Shown here: positions 17,847 through 28,552 of the stretch, one piece after another
Layout: each line of letters opens with the position of its first letter
How positions within the stretch are numbered: position 1 is the first letter of the stretch
Assembly (NCBI GenBank): GCA_026989055.1
Contig: JALSKC010000018.1
Span: forward strand, 1 to 64,000
Direction of reading: 5' to 3'
Source: Paracoccaceae bacterium
GTDB lineage: Bacteria; Pseudomonadota; Alphaproteobacteria; Rhodobacterales; Rhodobacteraceae
DNA length: 64,000 bases
Made by a program: the position numbers and the translations under genes
The notes under the pieces: model-generated
Database searches by the model: none
Seen by the model: only the letters and a program-made list of their open reading frames with translations
Told to the model about the DNA's origin: nothing

Positions 17847-18915
17847 CAGGCTCGCACCCGGTGCCCGGATCGGCATTCTCGGCGGCGGCCAGCTCGGGCG
17901 GATGCTGTCGGTGGCGGCCGCCCGGCTCGGTTTCACCTGCCACATCTTCGACCCCGGCCCGAACCCGCCCGCCGGGCAGGTGGCGGCCCGGGTCACGACC
18001 GCCCCCTATGACGACTCTGCAGCGCTCGAATCCTTTGCCCGCTCGGTGGATGTGATCACCTTCGAGTTCGAGAACATCCCCACCTCGGCGCTCGACACGA
18101 TCGAGGCGATCGCGCCCGTTCGCCCCAACCGCCGGGCGCTGGCGGTCTCGCAGGACCGGCTGAGCGAAAAGACGTTCCTGAACGGGCTCGGCCTGGCAAC
18201 CGCGCCCTTCGCGCCGGTGGAAGATGCCGCCACGCTCGATGCGGCGCTGGCGCAGATCGGCACGCCGGCGATCCTGAAAACCCGCCGTTTCGGCTATGAC
18301 GGCAAGGGGCAGGCCCGGCTGGAGGCACCGGGCGATGCCGGCCCCGCGCTGGCGGCCATGAACGGCGCTCCGGCGATCCTCGAAGGCCTCGTCGATTTCG
18401 AACGCGAGATCTCGGTGATCGGAGCGCGCGGCGCCGACGGGCAGGTCGCCTGTTTCGACCCTGGCGAAAACGTGCACGAGAACGGCATCCTGCGCACCAC
18501 CACCCTGCCCGCCCGCATCAGCCGCGCCCAGGCCACCGACGCGGTGCTGATCGCCGGTCGCGTCCTCAACGCGCTGGACTACGTGGGCGTGCTCGGGGTC
18601 GAGCTTTTCGTGACCCCGGCGGGCCTCCTCGTCAACGAGTTCGCCCCGCGCGTGCACAATTCCGGCCACTGGACGCAGGACGGCTGCCTGATCGACCAGT
18701 TCGAACAGCATATCCGCGCCATTGCCGGCTGGCCGCTGGGCGACGGCAAGCGGCACAGCGACATCGAGATGATCAACCTGATCGGCGCGGACATCGCCCG
18801 CGTGCCCGAACTGGCCCGCGATCCGGCCGTGGCGCTGCACCTATACGGCAAGGCCGAAACCCGCCCCGGCCGCAAGATGGGCCACGCCAACCGCCGGCTG
18901 GGCCCGGCCGGCTGA
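17839..18915 (+). CDS. purK: 5-(Carboxyamino)imidazole ribonucleotide synthase
   Basis: A 358-residue ATP-grasp ligase that makes N5-CAIR from AIR, bicarbonate and ATP, feeding PurE. It opens with [21 protein letters not shown], then [13 protein letters not shown]. The ATP-grasp segment [25 protein letters not shown] and the metal-binding [14 protein letters not shown] are all present. ATG 17839 lies inside the end of purE, the typical coupled arrangement. The C-terminus [14 protein letters not shown] is standard. Confidence 0.96.
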   Translation: MSDRLAPGARIGILGGGQLGRMLSVAAARLGFTCHIFDPGPNPPAGQVAARVTTAPYDDSAALESFARSVDVITFEFENIPTSALDTIEAIAPVRPNRRALAVSQDRLSEKTFLNGLGLATAPFAPVEDAATLDAALAQIGTPAILKTRRFGYDGKGQARLEAPGDAGPALAAMNGAPAILEGLVDFEREISVIGARGADGQVACFDPGENVHENGILRTTTLPARISRAQATDAVLIAGRVLNALDYVGVLGVELFVTPAGLLVNEFAPRVHNSGHWTQDGCLIDQFEQHIRAIAGWPLGDGKRHSDIEMINLIGADIARVPELARDPAVALHLYGKAETRPGRKMGHANRRLGPAG

Positions 18916-18938
18916 ACCGGCCGCCGCCGCCCCGGCCC

Positions 18939-19010
18939 GGAGCAGACGGGCAGGAGCAGACGGGCAGGAGCAGACGGGCAGGAGCGAACCGGGCAGGAGA
19001 CGGACGGGCG
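18939..19010. repeat. 14-bp tandem repeat array downstream of purK
   Basis: Three perfect copies of GGAGCAGACGGGCA (18939-18980) are followed by two degenerate copies of 15 bp each. The array lies in the gap between purK and the hydrolase gene. There are no spacers, so it is not a CRISPR. Confidence 0.92.
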
Positions 19011-19061
19011 CGCCTGCATGCGGGCGCGCTCCGGGCTGAGCGAATGCCGTTGAACGCGACA

Positions 19062-19087
19062 GGCTCTGGCCGGCTCTGGCCGGCTCT
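19062..19087. repeat. 10-bp tandem repeat at gene end
   Basis: GGCTCTGGCC occurs twice, followed by a 6-base partial copy that runs into the stop codon of the minus-strand hydrolase gene. Confidence 0.8.
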
Positions 19088-19817
19088 AATCGGCCAGCCG
19101 CTGGCGGATTGCCTCGCCCAGGCTCAGCGCGTGATCGAAGCTGCCCTCGCGCAGAAAGTTCAGGACCTGCTCGATCACCAGCGGATTCATCATCATGAAG
19201 GTGTGGGTCACCGGCAGCACGATATGGTCGTCCATCCCCTGGATCCGGGTGCTCTCCACCGAAACCTTGCCGTCGTCCTCACCTTCGATCAGCGCCGAAT
19301 AGATCGGGTTGAGCGAGCGGCTGCCGGCGATCACCCCCAGTTCGAACCGAGGCAGACCCAGCCGGTTGGGCAGCGATTCCGCGCCGGTGCCCAGTTCCAG
19401 CCCGGCCGGGCCGTTGAGCCACCTGAACGGCCCCAGATCGCCGAATTCGTCCACCAGCTGCGAGCCGTGGTTCGGCGGCCCCAGCATCACCACCCGCCCC
19501 ATCCTTGCGGGGCGGTTGCTCTCCAGCCAGGCCCGCACCAGGATGCCGCCCATCGAATGGGTCACGAAATGCACCGTCCGGTCGCCGCAGGCGGCGACCG
19601 CCGTGGGGACGGTTTCCGCGACCAGCTCCTCGATCGGCTTTTCGGTGGACGGGTAACGCAGGTTGACAACCTGATAGCCCGCGTCCTTCAGGGCGCCGGC
19701 CATCACCAGCATCGATTTCTCGGTGCGTGCCAACCCGTGCAGCAGCACCACGCATTCGGCCCGGGCCAGCCCCGGCATCAGGCTGGCGAACACAACGATG
19801 GCGAGCAGCATGCGCAT
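19086..19817 (-). CDS. Exported alpha/beta hydrolase (lipase-like)
   Basis: A 243-residue protein with a signal peptide ([20 protein letters not shown], cleavage before ECVV). The mature part begins [14 protein letters not shown] (oxyanion loop HGL). THSMGG carries the nucleophile serine, GPPNHGSQ follows, and a late His in VTHTFMM is the likely catalytic base. The layout resembles GPI-inositol-deacylase/lipase-class periplasmic hydrolases (DUF676-like). The ATG at 19817 is chosen because it begins the signal sequence. The substrate is unknown, probably a lipid or ester. Confidence 0.8.
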   Translation of the reverse strand: MRMLLAIVVFASLMPGLARAECVVLLHGLARTEKSMLVMAGALKDAGYQVVNLRYPSTEKPIEELVAETVPTAVAACGDRTVHFVTHSMGGILVRAWLESNRPARMGRVVMLGPPNHGSQLVDEFGDLGPFRWLNGPAGLELGTGAESLPNRLGLPRFELGVIAGSRSLNPIYSALIEGEDDGKVSVESTRIQGMDDHIVLPVTHTFMMMNPLVIEQVLNFLREGSFDHALSLGEAIRQRLAD

Positions 19818-19942
19818 GTCGGCAAGATAGGGCGTGCGGTCCGGCAATACGAGCCGCCCGGTCCGGGAACGTCGCGTCACCCGGAATTCAGCCGCGCAGC
19901 GAAAGCAGCCCGACGGGGCCGGCCTCGACAGAGGTCACATGA

Positions 19943-19976
19943 TCGGGCGTTCGCTGAAAATCGGCGTTCGCTGAAA
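19943..19976. repeat. 17-bp imperfect tandem duplication
   Basis: GCGTTCGCTGAAA occurs twice with a period of 17 bases, each preceded by TCGG. It is intergenic, between the exported hydrolase and groEL. Confidence 0.75.
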
Positions 19977-20045
19977 GGCGCGGAACGGGGGCGGAAAGTG
20001 AATCGTGTCGATGTCAGGACCGGCGAGCCGCAGATCCCGACAGAA

Positions 20046-20074
20046 ATCGGGGCCGCGCAAGGCGCAGCCCCGAT
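20046..20074 (-). terminator. Probable terminator of groESL
   Basis: The minus strand carries an 8-bp stem (ATCGGGGC/GCCCCGAT), extended inward by GCGC/GCGC with one mismatch and a 3-base loop. It starts 25 bases after the groEL stop and is followed by TTCTG. The stem is strong and the T-tract is weak. Confidence 0.6.
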
Positions 20075-20099
20075 CCATCAATCGCCTGTTCAGGCCGGC

Positions 20100-21779
<1,680 letters not shown>

Positions 21780-21802
21780 TTACCTGCGGAAGAACCGGGC
21801 GA

Positions 21803-22090
21803 TCAGGAAATGATCCCCATGATGTCGCTTTCCTTCATGATCAGCAGTTCCTCGCCATCGAGGGTGACCTCGGTGCCCGACCATTTTCCGAAGAGGATCC
21901 TGTCACCTTCCTTGACGTCCATCGGGATGCGCTTACCGTCGTCGTCCCGCGCCCCCTCGCCAACGGCGATGACAACGCCCTCGGCAGGCTTCTCCTTGGC
22001 GGTATCCGGTATGATCAGGCCGCCGGCGGTCTTCTCCTCGCTTTCGACGCGGCGCACCACGACACGATCATGCAACGGTTTGAATGCCAT
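21803..22090 (-). CDS. groES: Co-chaperonin GroES
   Basis: A 95-residue GroES subunit. [22 protein letters not shown] opens the fold and contains the mobile loop ([12 protein letters not shown]). The roof loop and C-terminal [13 protein letters not shown] are normal. A GGAG ribosome-binding site lies just upstream of ATG 22090. It is the first gene of the groESL operon, with a CIRCE element 36 bases upstream. Confidence 0.98.
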   Translation of the reverse strand: MAFKPLHDRVVVRRVESEEKTAGGLIIPDTAKEKPAEGVVIAVGEGARDDDGKRIPMDVKEGDRILFGKWSGTEVTLDGEELLIMKESDIMGIIS

Positions 22091-22125
22091 CTCTGAACGC
22101 TCCTTCGTTCGAGGTTTTCATGTTG

Positions 22126-22152
22126 TTAGCACTCACCTCTGCCGAGTGCTAA
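22126..22152. promoter_or_regulatory. CIRCE element (HrcA operator)
   Basis: TTAGCACTC, nine bases, GAGTGCTAA: a perfect CIRCE inverted repeat. It lies between the groES promoter and start codon, so HrcA is expected to repress groESL. No hrcA gene is present in the window. Confidence 0.97.
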
Positions 22153-22500
22153 CGGCACGCATTTAGGGGCGGCACGCAGCGGTGTCAACAGCCGGACGAC
22201 GATTTCGTCGCCTCCGCCCCCGGGGGCGGCTCCGGCGCGGAATGTCCCGCCTCCGCAGCGCGCCCCGCCGACAAGGCGCAAGGCGGCACCGGCCGTTGAC
22301 GGCGGGCCGCCGGAGCGGCGGCGCGGTGGCGGGAATGTCGCGGCAGGCGGCCGGTTGTCCCTGCCGGGAGAACGGCGGCAGAGCGGATGATCACGCCCCC
22401 GGAAAATGCCGCGCCCCGGCAGGGGCGGCGGGCACCCGGGCGGACAGCCGGGCCTTCAGCAGCAGCTTTTCACCGGCTTTTCCGACCGCCCCGGCGCGCC
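22153..22500. other. Intergenic region, groES to FkbM gene
   Basis: 348 bases. The first 36 hold the groES promoter. The rest is very GC-rich, with only short overlapping frames that lack conserved features, and no gene is supported. Confidence 0.6.
22160..22188 (-). promoter_or_regulatory. Sigma-70-type promoter of groESL
   Basis: On the minus strand, TTGACA is followed after exactly 17 bases by TAAATG. Transcription would start just before the CIRCE element, placing the operator at the 5' end of the transcript. Confidence 0.75.
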
Positions 22501-23220
22501 TCACCCCCCGGCGCGGCGGAACAGCGCATCCAGCTGCATCAGGTAGTGATCGCTGCGATAAGCGAGATTGAAGAAGCCGAACAGCTCGAAGCCGCGTTCG
22601 TGCAGATACGCGAGATAGCGTTCGAGCGGCCACTGCTCCACATAGGTGGGCCCGGTGATGATCTCCATGTAGATCGCATCGATCCGCCCCTCGCCGAGCG
22701 CCCTTTCCGCCCCGGCCAGAACCCGGTATTCGGCCCCCTGGACATCCAGCTTGAGCAGGTCGATCCGCGCAATCCCCTGCGCCTCCATGAAGGCGTCGAT
22801 GGTCTCGAAACGGCAGTTCACCTTCCGTTCGCCCAGAAGGCCGGGCATCTCCCAGGTCTCCGGCGCGCGGCTGTCCAGCTCCAGCAGAGAATTCGTCGGC
22901 GAGGCCCGGTTGGCGTGGAATTCCTGCGCGCCGGGGCGGTCGGAAAAGCCGATGTTGAAGGCCCGGCTGTCCGCCCGGTCGGCGACATTTTCCGCCAGGC
23001 GGGCAAAGGAGTCGGGAAACGGCTCGAAGCAGTAGATCCGGGCATCGGGGAAATTGCGGGCGAAGCCGGCATGGGTCTCGCCGAAATGCGCCCCGACATC
23101 GAACAGCACCGGCCGGACGCGACCGCGCAGGAGCCCCTTCAGTGCCTGTGTGCTGTCTCCATGCACCGGCTGCGTCGCCCGCCGCCGGCGCAGCCGGTGC
23201 AATGCCTTCCGCAACGACAT
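22501..23220 (-). CDS. FkbM-family methyltransferase
   Basis: A 239-residue SAM-dependent methyltransferase. VLFDVGAHFGETHAGFARNFP is the SAM-binding first motif and IYCFEPFPDSF the second. LLKLDVQGAEYRVLAGA is the FkbM signature. A C-terminal helical and strand region contains FELFGFFNLAYRSDHYLMQLDALF-type sequence, broken here for length. Members methylate sugar or polyketide hydroxyls, and in many Rhodobacteraceae they lie in glycan clusters. Here the gene is isolated, so the substrate cannot be inferred. A short basic N-terminus precedes the domain. Confidence 0.87.
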   Translation of the reverse strand: MSLRKALHRLRRRRATQPVHGDSTQALKGLLRGRVRPVLFDVGAHFGETHAGFARNFPDARIYCFEPFPDSFARLAENVADRADSRAFNIGFSDRPGAQEFHANRASPTNSLLELDSRAPETWEMPGLLGERKVNCRFETIDAFMEAQGIARIDLLKLDVQGAEYRVLAGAERALGEGRIDAIYMEIITGPTYVEQWPLERYLAYLHERGFELFGFFNLAYRSDHYLMQLDALFRRAGG

Positions 23221-23235
23221 GCCTCTCCCTTCAAC

Positions 23236-23264
23236 CTCCCGAACCGATCAGGCTCCCGAACCGA
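23236..23264. repeat. 17-bp-period tandem duplication
   Basis: CTCCCGAACCGA occurs twice with a 17-base period, just upstream of the FkbM gene start, in its leader. Confidence 0.75.
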
Positions 23265-23458
23265 CCGGAGCATGCGCCCGGCATCGGTTCGCCTCCGCCG
23301 CCGCGCCACCACCCGTTCCCGCCGGCACCGGCAGCCGGCCCGGCGCCTTCCGGCAAGGCTATCCGGCGGCACCGGAAAAGGAAAGCCCGCCCCCTTAACT
23401 TCCGCGGCACCGCCGCATATAAGGCGCAAAATCATTCTCCAAACCCGGTGGGAACCCC

Positions 23459-24379
23459 ATGACCATCAAGATCTTCGGCCACAAGGCACCCGATACCGAC
23501 GCCACCTGCTCCGCCCTGATATGGGAGTGGTATCTGCGCGAGGTGCAGGGCAAGGAGGCCCGCGCCTGCGTGCAGGATCCCCCCAACAGCGAGGCCCGCT
23601 TCGTGCTGGAACGCTGGGGGGTCGGGATGCCGGAAACGCTCGGCCCGCTGCAGCCCGGCGACGAGGTGGTGATCGTTGACACCAACAACCCGGCCGAACT
23701 TCCCGACAACATCAACGAAGCCGAGATCGCCGAGGTGATCGATCACCACCTTCTGGCCGGCGGGCTGAAAACCCGCGCCCCGATCAAGATGACGCTCCGT
23801 CCCGTTGCCGCCACCGCCACCGTCATGCACTGGCTGATCGGGCGCGACATGGACAGGGCTCCGGATGCGATCCGGGGGCTGATGCTGTCCTGCATCCTGT
23901 CGGACACGCTCGAATTCCGCTCCCCGACCACGACCCCCACCGACCGGAAGGTTGCCGAAAGCCTGGCCGCGGCGCTGAAGATCGACATCCCGGCCTACGC
24001 AGCCGAGATGTTTGCCGCCAAGTCCGACGTGTCGGCCTTTTCCGATGCCGAGCTTCTGACCATGGACAGCAAGCTGTTCGAGATCGACGGCCACAGGCTG
24101 CGGGTCTCGGTGCTGGAAACCACCGCGCCCGCCGTGGTGCTCGAACGCAAGGCGGGGCTGATGGCGGCGATGGGAGAGGTTGCCGCACGCGACGGTGCCG
24201 AGCGGGTGCTTCTGTTCATCGTGGACATCCTGAACGAGGAAGCCACGCTCCTGGTGCCCGACGAGATGGTGAGGACGATCGCCGAGAAGTCCTTCGGAAT
24301 CCCGGCATCCGGCGATACCGTGGTGCTGCCCGGAGTCATGAGCCGCAAGAAGCAGATCATTCCGAACCTCCGGGTCTGA
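23459..24379 (+). CDS. ppaC: Manganese-dependent inorganic pyrophosphatase
   Basis: A 306-residue class C pyrophosphatase of the DHH superfamily, hydrolysing PPi to phosphate. IFGHKAPDTDATCSAL carries the first metal ligands (His, Asp, Asp). VIVDTNNP and the DHH motif VIDHHLL follow. The C-terminal DHHA2 domain ends with SRKKQIIPNLRV, whose Arg-Lys-Lys binds substrate. The length is typical. A TATAAG-like element lies about 40 bases upstream. It stands alone between the FkbM gene (divergent) and the HAD gene (same strand). Confidence 0.95.
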   Translation: MTIKIFGHKAPDTDATCSALIWEWYLREVQGKEARACVQDPPNSEARFVLERWGVGMPETLGPLQPGDEVVIVDTNNPAELPDNINEAEIAEVIDHHLLAGGLKTRAPIKMTLRPVAATATVMHWLIGRDMDRAPDAIRGLMLSCILSDTLEFRSPTTTPTDRKVAESLAAALKIDIPAYAAEMFAAKSDVSAFSDAELLTMDSKLFEIDGHRLRVSVLETTAPAVVLERKAGLMAAMGEVAARDGAERVLLFIVDILNEEATLLVPDEMVRTIAEKSFGIPASGDTVVLPGVMSRKKQIIPNLRV

Positions 24380-24453
24380 ACGCAGGCCCGCCCCCGCAGC
24401 CCCCGGCGCCGAGCGCCCCGGGGCGATCATGGTCGCGCAAGGATTCCCGCCCC

Positions 24454-25347
24454 ATGCCCCAGCCCGCCGCCCTGCCCCGCCCCGTCGCCAGCCTGTCGGA
24501 GCTGTCGCCGCGCTACGATGCCCTGTTCGTCGATCTCTGGGGCTGCCTGCACGACGGCTACAGGCCATTCGAAGCGGCGGTGCGGGCGCTTCGAGCCTAC
24601 CGCGCAGGCGGGGGCTGCGTGATGCTGCTCACCAACTCGCCGCGCCCGCGCCCGGCGGTGCAGGCGCAGCTCGACGCGATCGGCGTGCCGCGCGACTGCT
24701 ACGACGCCATCACCTCGTCGGGAGATGCCTCGCGCGCCGCCCTGGCGGCCGGGCTGGTCGGCACCAGGGTCTGTCATCTGGGTCCGAAACGCGACGAACC
24801 CTTCTTCGACGACCTCGGCGACGGCATCGACGTGTCGCGGATCCGCCGCGTGCCGCTGGACGAAGCCGAAGGCATCGTCTGCACCGGGCTGTTCGACGAT
24901 CATGCCGAAACCCCCGAGGACTACCGCGCCAGGCTGCTCTACGCCCGGACAAGGGGCATGAAGCTTCTGTGCACCAACCCCGACCTGATGGTGGACTACG
25001 GCAGCAGGCGGGTCTACTGCGCCGGGGCAATCGCCCGGCTCTACGAGGAAATGGGAGGCGAGAGCCTGTATTTCGGCAAGCCGCACCCGCCGATCTACGA
25101 CCTGGCCCGCAACCGGCTGAGCGCGCTGCGCAACGTGCCCGATTCGCGCATGTTGTGCATCGGCGACGGGATCTCCACCGATATCCGGGGCGGACTGGCC
25201 GAAGGGCTGGACACGCTGTTCATAACCGGCGGCCTGGACGGGGCGCGCTTCGGCGAGGACCCGGAACACCCCGACCCCGGGGCTCTGGCCGCCTTCTTCG
25301 CCGAAAGGCAGATCAGCCCCACCTACACCGCCCCCGCCCTGCGCTGA
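24454..25347 (+). CDS. TIGR01459-type HAD hydrolase
   Basis: A 297-residue HAD-superfamily phosphatase of the NagD-like class IIA. ALFVDLWGCLHDG holds the motif I nucleophile region; the second aspartate of the usual DxD is replaced by LWG, as is normal for this subfamily. LLTNSPRP is motif II. YFGKPHPPIYDLA carries the motif III lysine. IGDGISTDIRGG is motif IV. The family is conserved in alphaproteobacteria without an assigned substrate; a small phosphorylated metabolite is likely. The upstream gap to ppaC is 74 bases. Confidence 0.85.
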   Translation: MPQPAALPRPVASLSELSPRYDALFVDLWGCLHDGYRPFEAAVRALRAYRAGGGCVMLLTNSPRPRPAVQAQLDAIGVPRDCYDAITSSGDASRAALAAGLVGTRVCHLGPKRDEPFFDDLGDGIDVSRIRRVPLDEAEGIVCTGLFDDHAETPEDYRARLLYARTRGMKLLCTNPDLMVDYGSRRVYCAGAIARLYEEMGGESLYFGKPHPPIYDLARNRLSALRNVPDSRMLCIGDGISTDIRGGLAEGLDTLFITGGLDGARFGEDPEHPDPGALAAFFAERQISPTYTAPALR

Positions 25348-25390
25348 GCCGGCGCCGCTCCGCCCCGCCGGCCGGGACCCCCGCGCGAGA

Positions 25391-25418
25391 GCCGCCGAGC
25401 CTGGGCCGCCGAGCCTGG
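25391..25418. repeat. 14-bp tandem duplication
   Basis: Two perfect copies of GCCGCCGAGCCTGG lie in the gap between the HAD gene and the MaoC gene. Confidence 0.92.
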
Positions 25419-25594
25419 AGCCTCCGAACCGGAAGCGCTGAACGGGCCGGCAGCAAGGCACGACGGGCGAGCAGCGGGGAGCAATATTGTTTCCATATTC
25501 GCGGCAATTCCGAAACAAACTGACTCCACCATTGCTCCGGCCCGGACTTCCGGCTATGCTGCAGCGCAACATGATCCGCACGGACACACCTGCC

Positions 25595-26038
25595 ATGCTC
25601 GACAACATGCCCCGCGGCACGATCTGCATCGAAGACCTGGAAATCGGCATGCGCCGCCACCTGCGAAAGCAGATAACGGACCGGGACATAGAGCTTTTCG
25701 CCGAGGTCTCCACCGACCGCAACCCGGTGCATCTGGACGACGGCTATGCCCGCGACACGATCTTCCAGGGCCGCATCGCGCACGGGATGCTGACCGCCGG
25801 GCTGATCTCGGCGGTGATCGGCGAACAGCTCCCGGGCCACGGCACCGTCTATCTGGGGCAGACGCTGAAATTCCTTGCCCCCGTGCGCCCGGGCGATGCG
25901 GTCCTGGCCGAGGTCGAAGTGCGCGAAATCGACCATTCGAGACGCCGTGTCACCCTTGATTGTCGCTGCGCGGTGGGGGATACCGTCGTGCTGAAGGGCG
26001 AGGCGCTGGTTCTGGCGCCCAGCCGCAAGTTCGACTGA
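25595..26038 (+). CDS. MaoC-type (R)-specific enoyl-CoA hydratase
   Basis: A 147-residue single hot-dog-fold hydratase. FAEVSTDRNPVHLDDGYA holds the catalytic Asp/His pair, and IAHGMLTAGLISAVIG completes the MaoC/PhaJ motif. Such proteins hydrate 2-enoyl-CoA to the R-3-hydroxyacyl-CoA, linking fatty-acid oxidation to PHA or related pathways. Starting at MLDNMPRG gives the usual length; upstream in-frame ATGs lie in the non-conserved leader. It is 36 bases upstream of ribF. Confidence 0.87.
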   Translation: MLDNMPRGTICIEDLEIGMRRHLRKQITDRDIELFAEVSTDRNPVHLDDGYARDTIFQGRIAHGMLTAGLISAVIGEQLPGHGTVYLGQTLKFLAPVRPGDAVLAEVEVREIDHSRRRVTLDCRCAVGDTVVLKGEALVLAPSRKFD

Positions 26039-26074
26039 CCGGCGGGGACCGCGCGCGCCCCGCAAAGGGGGCGC

Positions 26075-27022
26075 ATGCGCAGGATAAGGTTCTGGACAGG
26101 CCTGAAAACCGACGATCGCGGCGCCAGCGTCGCCATCGGCAATTTCGACGGGGTGCACCTGGGCCATCAGCATGTGATCGACATCGCCCGCCGCCATGCC
26201 CGCGACAGTGGCGCGCCGCTGGGCATTGTCACCTTCGAACCCCACCCGCGCGAGTATTTCGCTCCGAAGGCGCCCCCGTTCCGGCTGATGAATGCCGAAA
26301 CCCGCGCCCACAGGTTCGAAAAGCTGGGGGTGGATCTGCTCTACGAATTACCCTTCGACGCCATCCTGTCGTCGCTGAGCGCCGAGGAATTCGCCGGCGA
26401 CGTGCTCGGCGCCGGGCTCGGCATCCGCCACGCGGTGGTGGGGGCCGATTTCCGCTTCGGCAGGGGGCGCGACGGCGATGTGGAAAAGCTGCGCAGCCTT
26501 GGCAGGAAGGCGGGATTCGAGGTGACGGTGGCCGATCTTCTGCATGTGGACGGTCTGGAAATCTCCTCGACCGCCATCCGCAAGGCGCTGTCCGATGGCC
26601 GCCCGCGCGAGGCGGCGGCGATGCTCGGCCACTGGCACCGGATCGACGGCGAGGTGCTGGGCGGCGACCGCCGCGGGCGCGAGCTCGGCTATCCGACCGC
26701 GAACATGTCGATCATGCGCCTGCACCCGCCGCGCTTCGGCATCTATGCGGTCAGGGTCGAGGTGCTGACCGGCCCCCACAGGGGCTGCTACGACGGCGCA
26801 GCCTCCATCGGGGTGCGCCCCACCTTCGGGGAGAACGCGCCCAATCTGGAAACCTTCCTGTTCGACTTTTCCGGCGAGCTGTATGGCGAACAGCTTTCGG
26901 TTGCCTTCATCGAATACCTGCGCCCGGAAATGAAGTTCGACAATCTGGGCGATCTGGTCGCGCAGATGGACGAGGACTGCGCGCGCGCGAGAGAGATCCT
27001 TGCCGGGCTGGAGCGCCCATGA
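26075..27022 (+). CDS. ribF: Bifunctional riboflavin kinase/FAD synthetase
   Basis: A 315-residue enzyme that makes FMN then FAD. VAIGNFDGVHLGHQHVI is the nucleotidylyl-transferase HxGH-like motif. FRFGRGRDGD and ISSTAIRKAL complete the FAD synthetase domain to about residue 180. The riboflavin-kinase domain follows (RGRELGYPTANM, GIYAVRVEV, SIGVRPTFGEN, SVAFIEYLRPEMKFDN). Its stop overlaps the start of the YcgN gene by four bases (ATGA), indicating coupling. Confidence 0.95.
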   Translation: MRRIRFWTGLKTDDRGASVAIGNFDGVHLGHQHVIDIARRHARDSGAPLGIVTFEPHPREYFAPKAPPFRLMNAETRAHRFEKLGVDLLYELPFDAILSSLSAEEFAGDVLGAGLGIRHAVVGADFRFGRGRDGDVEKLRSLGRKAGFEVTVADLLHVDGLEISSTAIRKALSDGRPREAAAMLGHWHRIDGEVLGGDRRGRELGYPTANMSIMRLHPPRFGIYAVRVEVLTGPHRGCYDGAASIGVRPTFGENAPNLETFLFDFSGELYGEQLSVAFIEYLRPEMKFDNLGDLVAQMDEDCARAREILAGLERP

Positions 27023-27492
27023 GCACCCCGGGCCGGCGCGACCCTCTGCGCGCGCGCTTCTGGGAGCGGGTGCCGCTGGAGGAAATGACCCCCTGCGAAT
27101 GGGAAGCGCTGTGCGATGGCTGCGGACGCTGCTGCCTGAACAAGCTGGAAGACCCGGACAGCGGCGAGGTGGCCCTGACCCGTGTCGCCTGCCGGCTGCT
27201 CGACAACGAAACCTGCCGCTGCGGCCAGTATGACATCCGCCACCAGCTGGTGCCAGAATGCATCGTGATGACACCGCAGACCATCGAAAAACACGCCTAC
27301 TGGCTGCCGGAAAGCTGCGCCTACCGGCGGCTCTGGCTGGGGCAGCCCCTGCCCGACTGGCACCCGCTGATCTCCGGCACGCCGGAAACGGTGCACGCGG
27401 CCGGCGTCTCGGTGCGGGGCTGGACTGTGCCCGAATTCGAGATCGACGAGGACGACTGGGAAGATTTCATCATCGAGGACGGACCGCCATGA
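27019..27492 (+). CDS. YcgN-family cysteine-cluster protein
   Basis: A 157-residue protein of the YcgN/UPF0260 family. The cysteine set is CDGCGRCCLNK, then CRLL..CRCGQY and C-I-V-M-T and C-A-Y-R-R further on, which suggests an Fe-S or zinc cluster. The acidic tail FEIDEDDWEDFIIEDG is typical. Function is not established. It overlaps ribF at the start and the aldolase gene at the end (four bases each), so the three genes are tightly co-translated. Confidence 0.88.
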   Translation: MSTPGRRDPLRARFWERVPLEEMTPCEWEALCDGCGRCCLNKLEDPDSGEVALTRVACRLLDNETCRCGQYDIRHQLVPECIVMTPQTIEKHAYWLPESCAYRRLWLGQPLPDWHPLISGTPETVHAAGVSVRGWTVPEFEIDEDDWEDFIIEDGPP

Positions 27493-28544
27493 TCTTTACC
27501 TCCGACAATGCTTCGCCGGCCCATCCCGCGGTGATGGCGGCCCTTCAGGCGACGAATGAAGGCTATGCCATGCCCTATGGCGCCGATCCGATCATGGACG
27601 GCGTGCGCGCCCGCCTGCGCGAGATCTTCGAAGCCCCCGAGGCCGCGGTCCATCTTGTGGCCACCGGGACCACCGCCAACGCGCTGTCGCTCGCCTGCCT
27701 GGTCGAACCCTGGCAGACGATCTATTGCCACCGGGACTCGCACATCCAGATGGACGAATGCGGCGCGCCCGAGTTCTACACCGGCGGCGCCAAGCTGGTG
27801 CTGCTCGACGGGGCGGACGCGAAGTTTGCGCCCGAGGCGCTGCGCGCGGCCGTCGAGGACACGCACCAGGGGTTCGTCCATTCGATGCAGCGCGGCGCGG
27901 TGTCGATCACCAACGCCAGCGAGGCCGGGGCGGTCTATTCGCCGGCCGAGGTGGCCGCCATCGGCGCGGTCGCGCGCGAATACGGTCTGCCGCTGCACAT
28001 GGACGGGGCGCGTTTTGCCAATGCGCTGGTTGCAACCGGGGCGAGCCCGGCAGAGATGACCTGGAAGGCCGGCGTTGACGTGCTGTCCTTCGGCGGCACC
28101 AAGAACGGGCTGATCGGGGTCGAGGCGGTGGTGCTTTTCGATCCCGCGCTCGCCTGGGAATTCGAGCTGCGCCGCAAGCGCGGCGGGCATCTGTTTTCCA
28201 AGCATCGCTACCTGTCGGCGCAGATGGCGGCCTATCTGGACGGCGGGCTGTGGCTGGAAATGGCGCGCGCGGCGAATCGGGCGGCGGCACGGCTGAGCGC
28301 CGGAATCCTGGAAATCCCCGGCGCCGGGCTGCGCCACCCGACCGAGGCCAACGCGGTGTTCGCAAGCTGGCCGCGGGCCGGGCACCGGCGCGCGCAGGAG
28401 GCCGGGGCGGCCTATTACTTCTGGCCCGACATGAACGCCAGCCTCGACGGCCCCGACGAGGAGCCCCTGTCCGCCCGGCTGGTGTGCAGCTGGTGCACCA
28501 GCGACGAGGAGGTGGACCGGTTCCTGGATCTGCTGCGGGGCTGA
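27489..28544 (+). CDS. Low-specificity L-threonine aldolase-type enzyme
   Basis: A 351-residue PLP enzyme of fold type I that splits threonine/allo-threonine to glycine and acetaldehyde, or related beta-hydroxy amino acids. FTSDNASPAHPAV opens the family. HMDGARFANAL contains the PLP-binding Asp and Arg. SFGGTKNG carries the Schiff-base Lys205. The C-terminal HPTEANAVFASWP is standard. The start codon overlaps the upstream stop (ATGA). A beta-eliminating lyase with another substrate cannot be excluded. Confidence 0.9.
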   Translation: MIFTSDNASPAHPAVMAALQATNEGYAMPYGADPIMDGVRARLREIFEAPEAAVHLVATGTTANALSLACLVEPWQTIYCHRDSHIQMDECGAPEFYTGGAKLVLLDGADAKFAPEALRAAVEDTHQGFVHSMQRGAVSITNASEAGAVYSPAEVAAIGAVAREYGLPLHMDGARFANALVATGASPAEMTWKAGVDVLSFGGTKNGLIGVEAVVLFDPALAWEFELRRKRGGHLFSKHRYLSAQMAAYLDGGLWLEMARAANRAAARLSAGILEIPGAGLRHPTEANAVFASWPRAGHRRAQEAGAAYYFWPDMNASLDGPDEEPLSARLVCSWCTSDEEVDRFLDLLRG

Positions 28545-28552
28545 AGCTGCGC

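Noticed and set aside
18939..19010. Possible CRISPR array
   Set aside because: The 14-bp units are contiguous with no spacers and no cas genes nearby. It is a simple tandem repeat.
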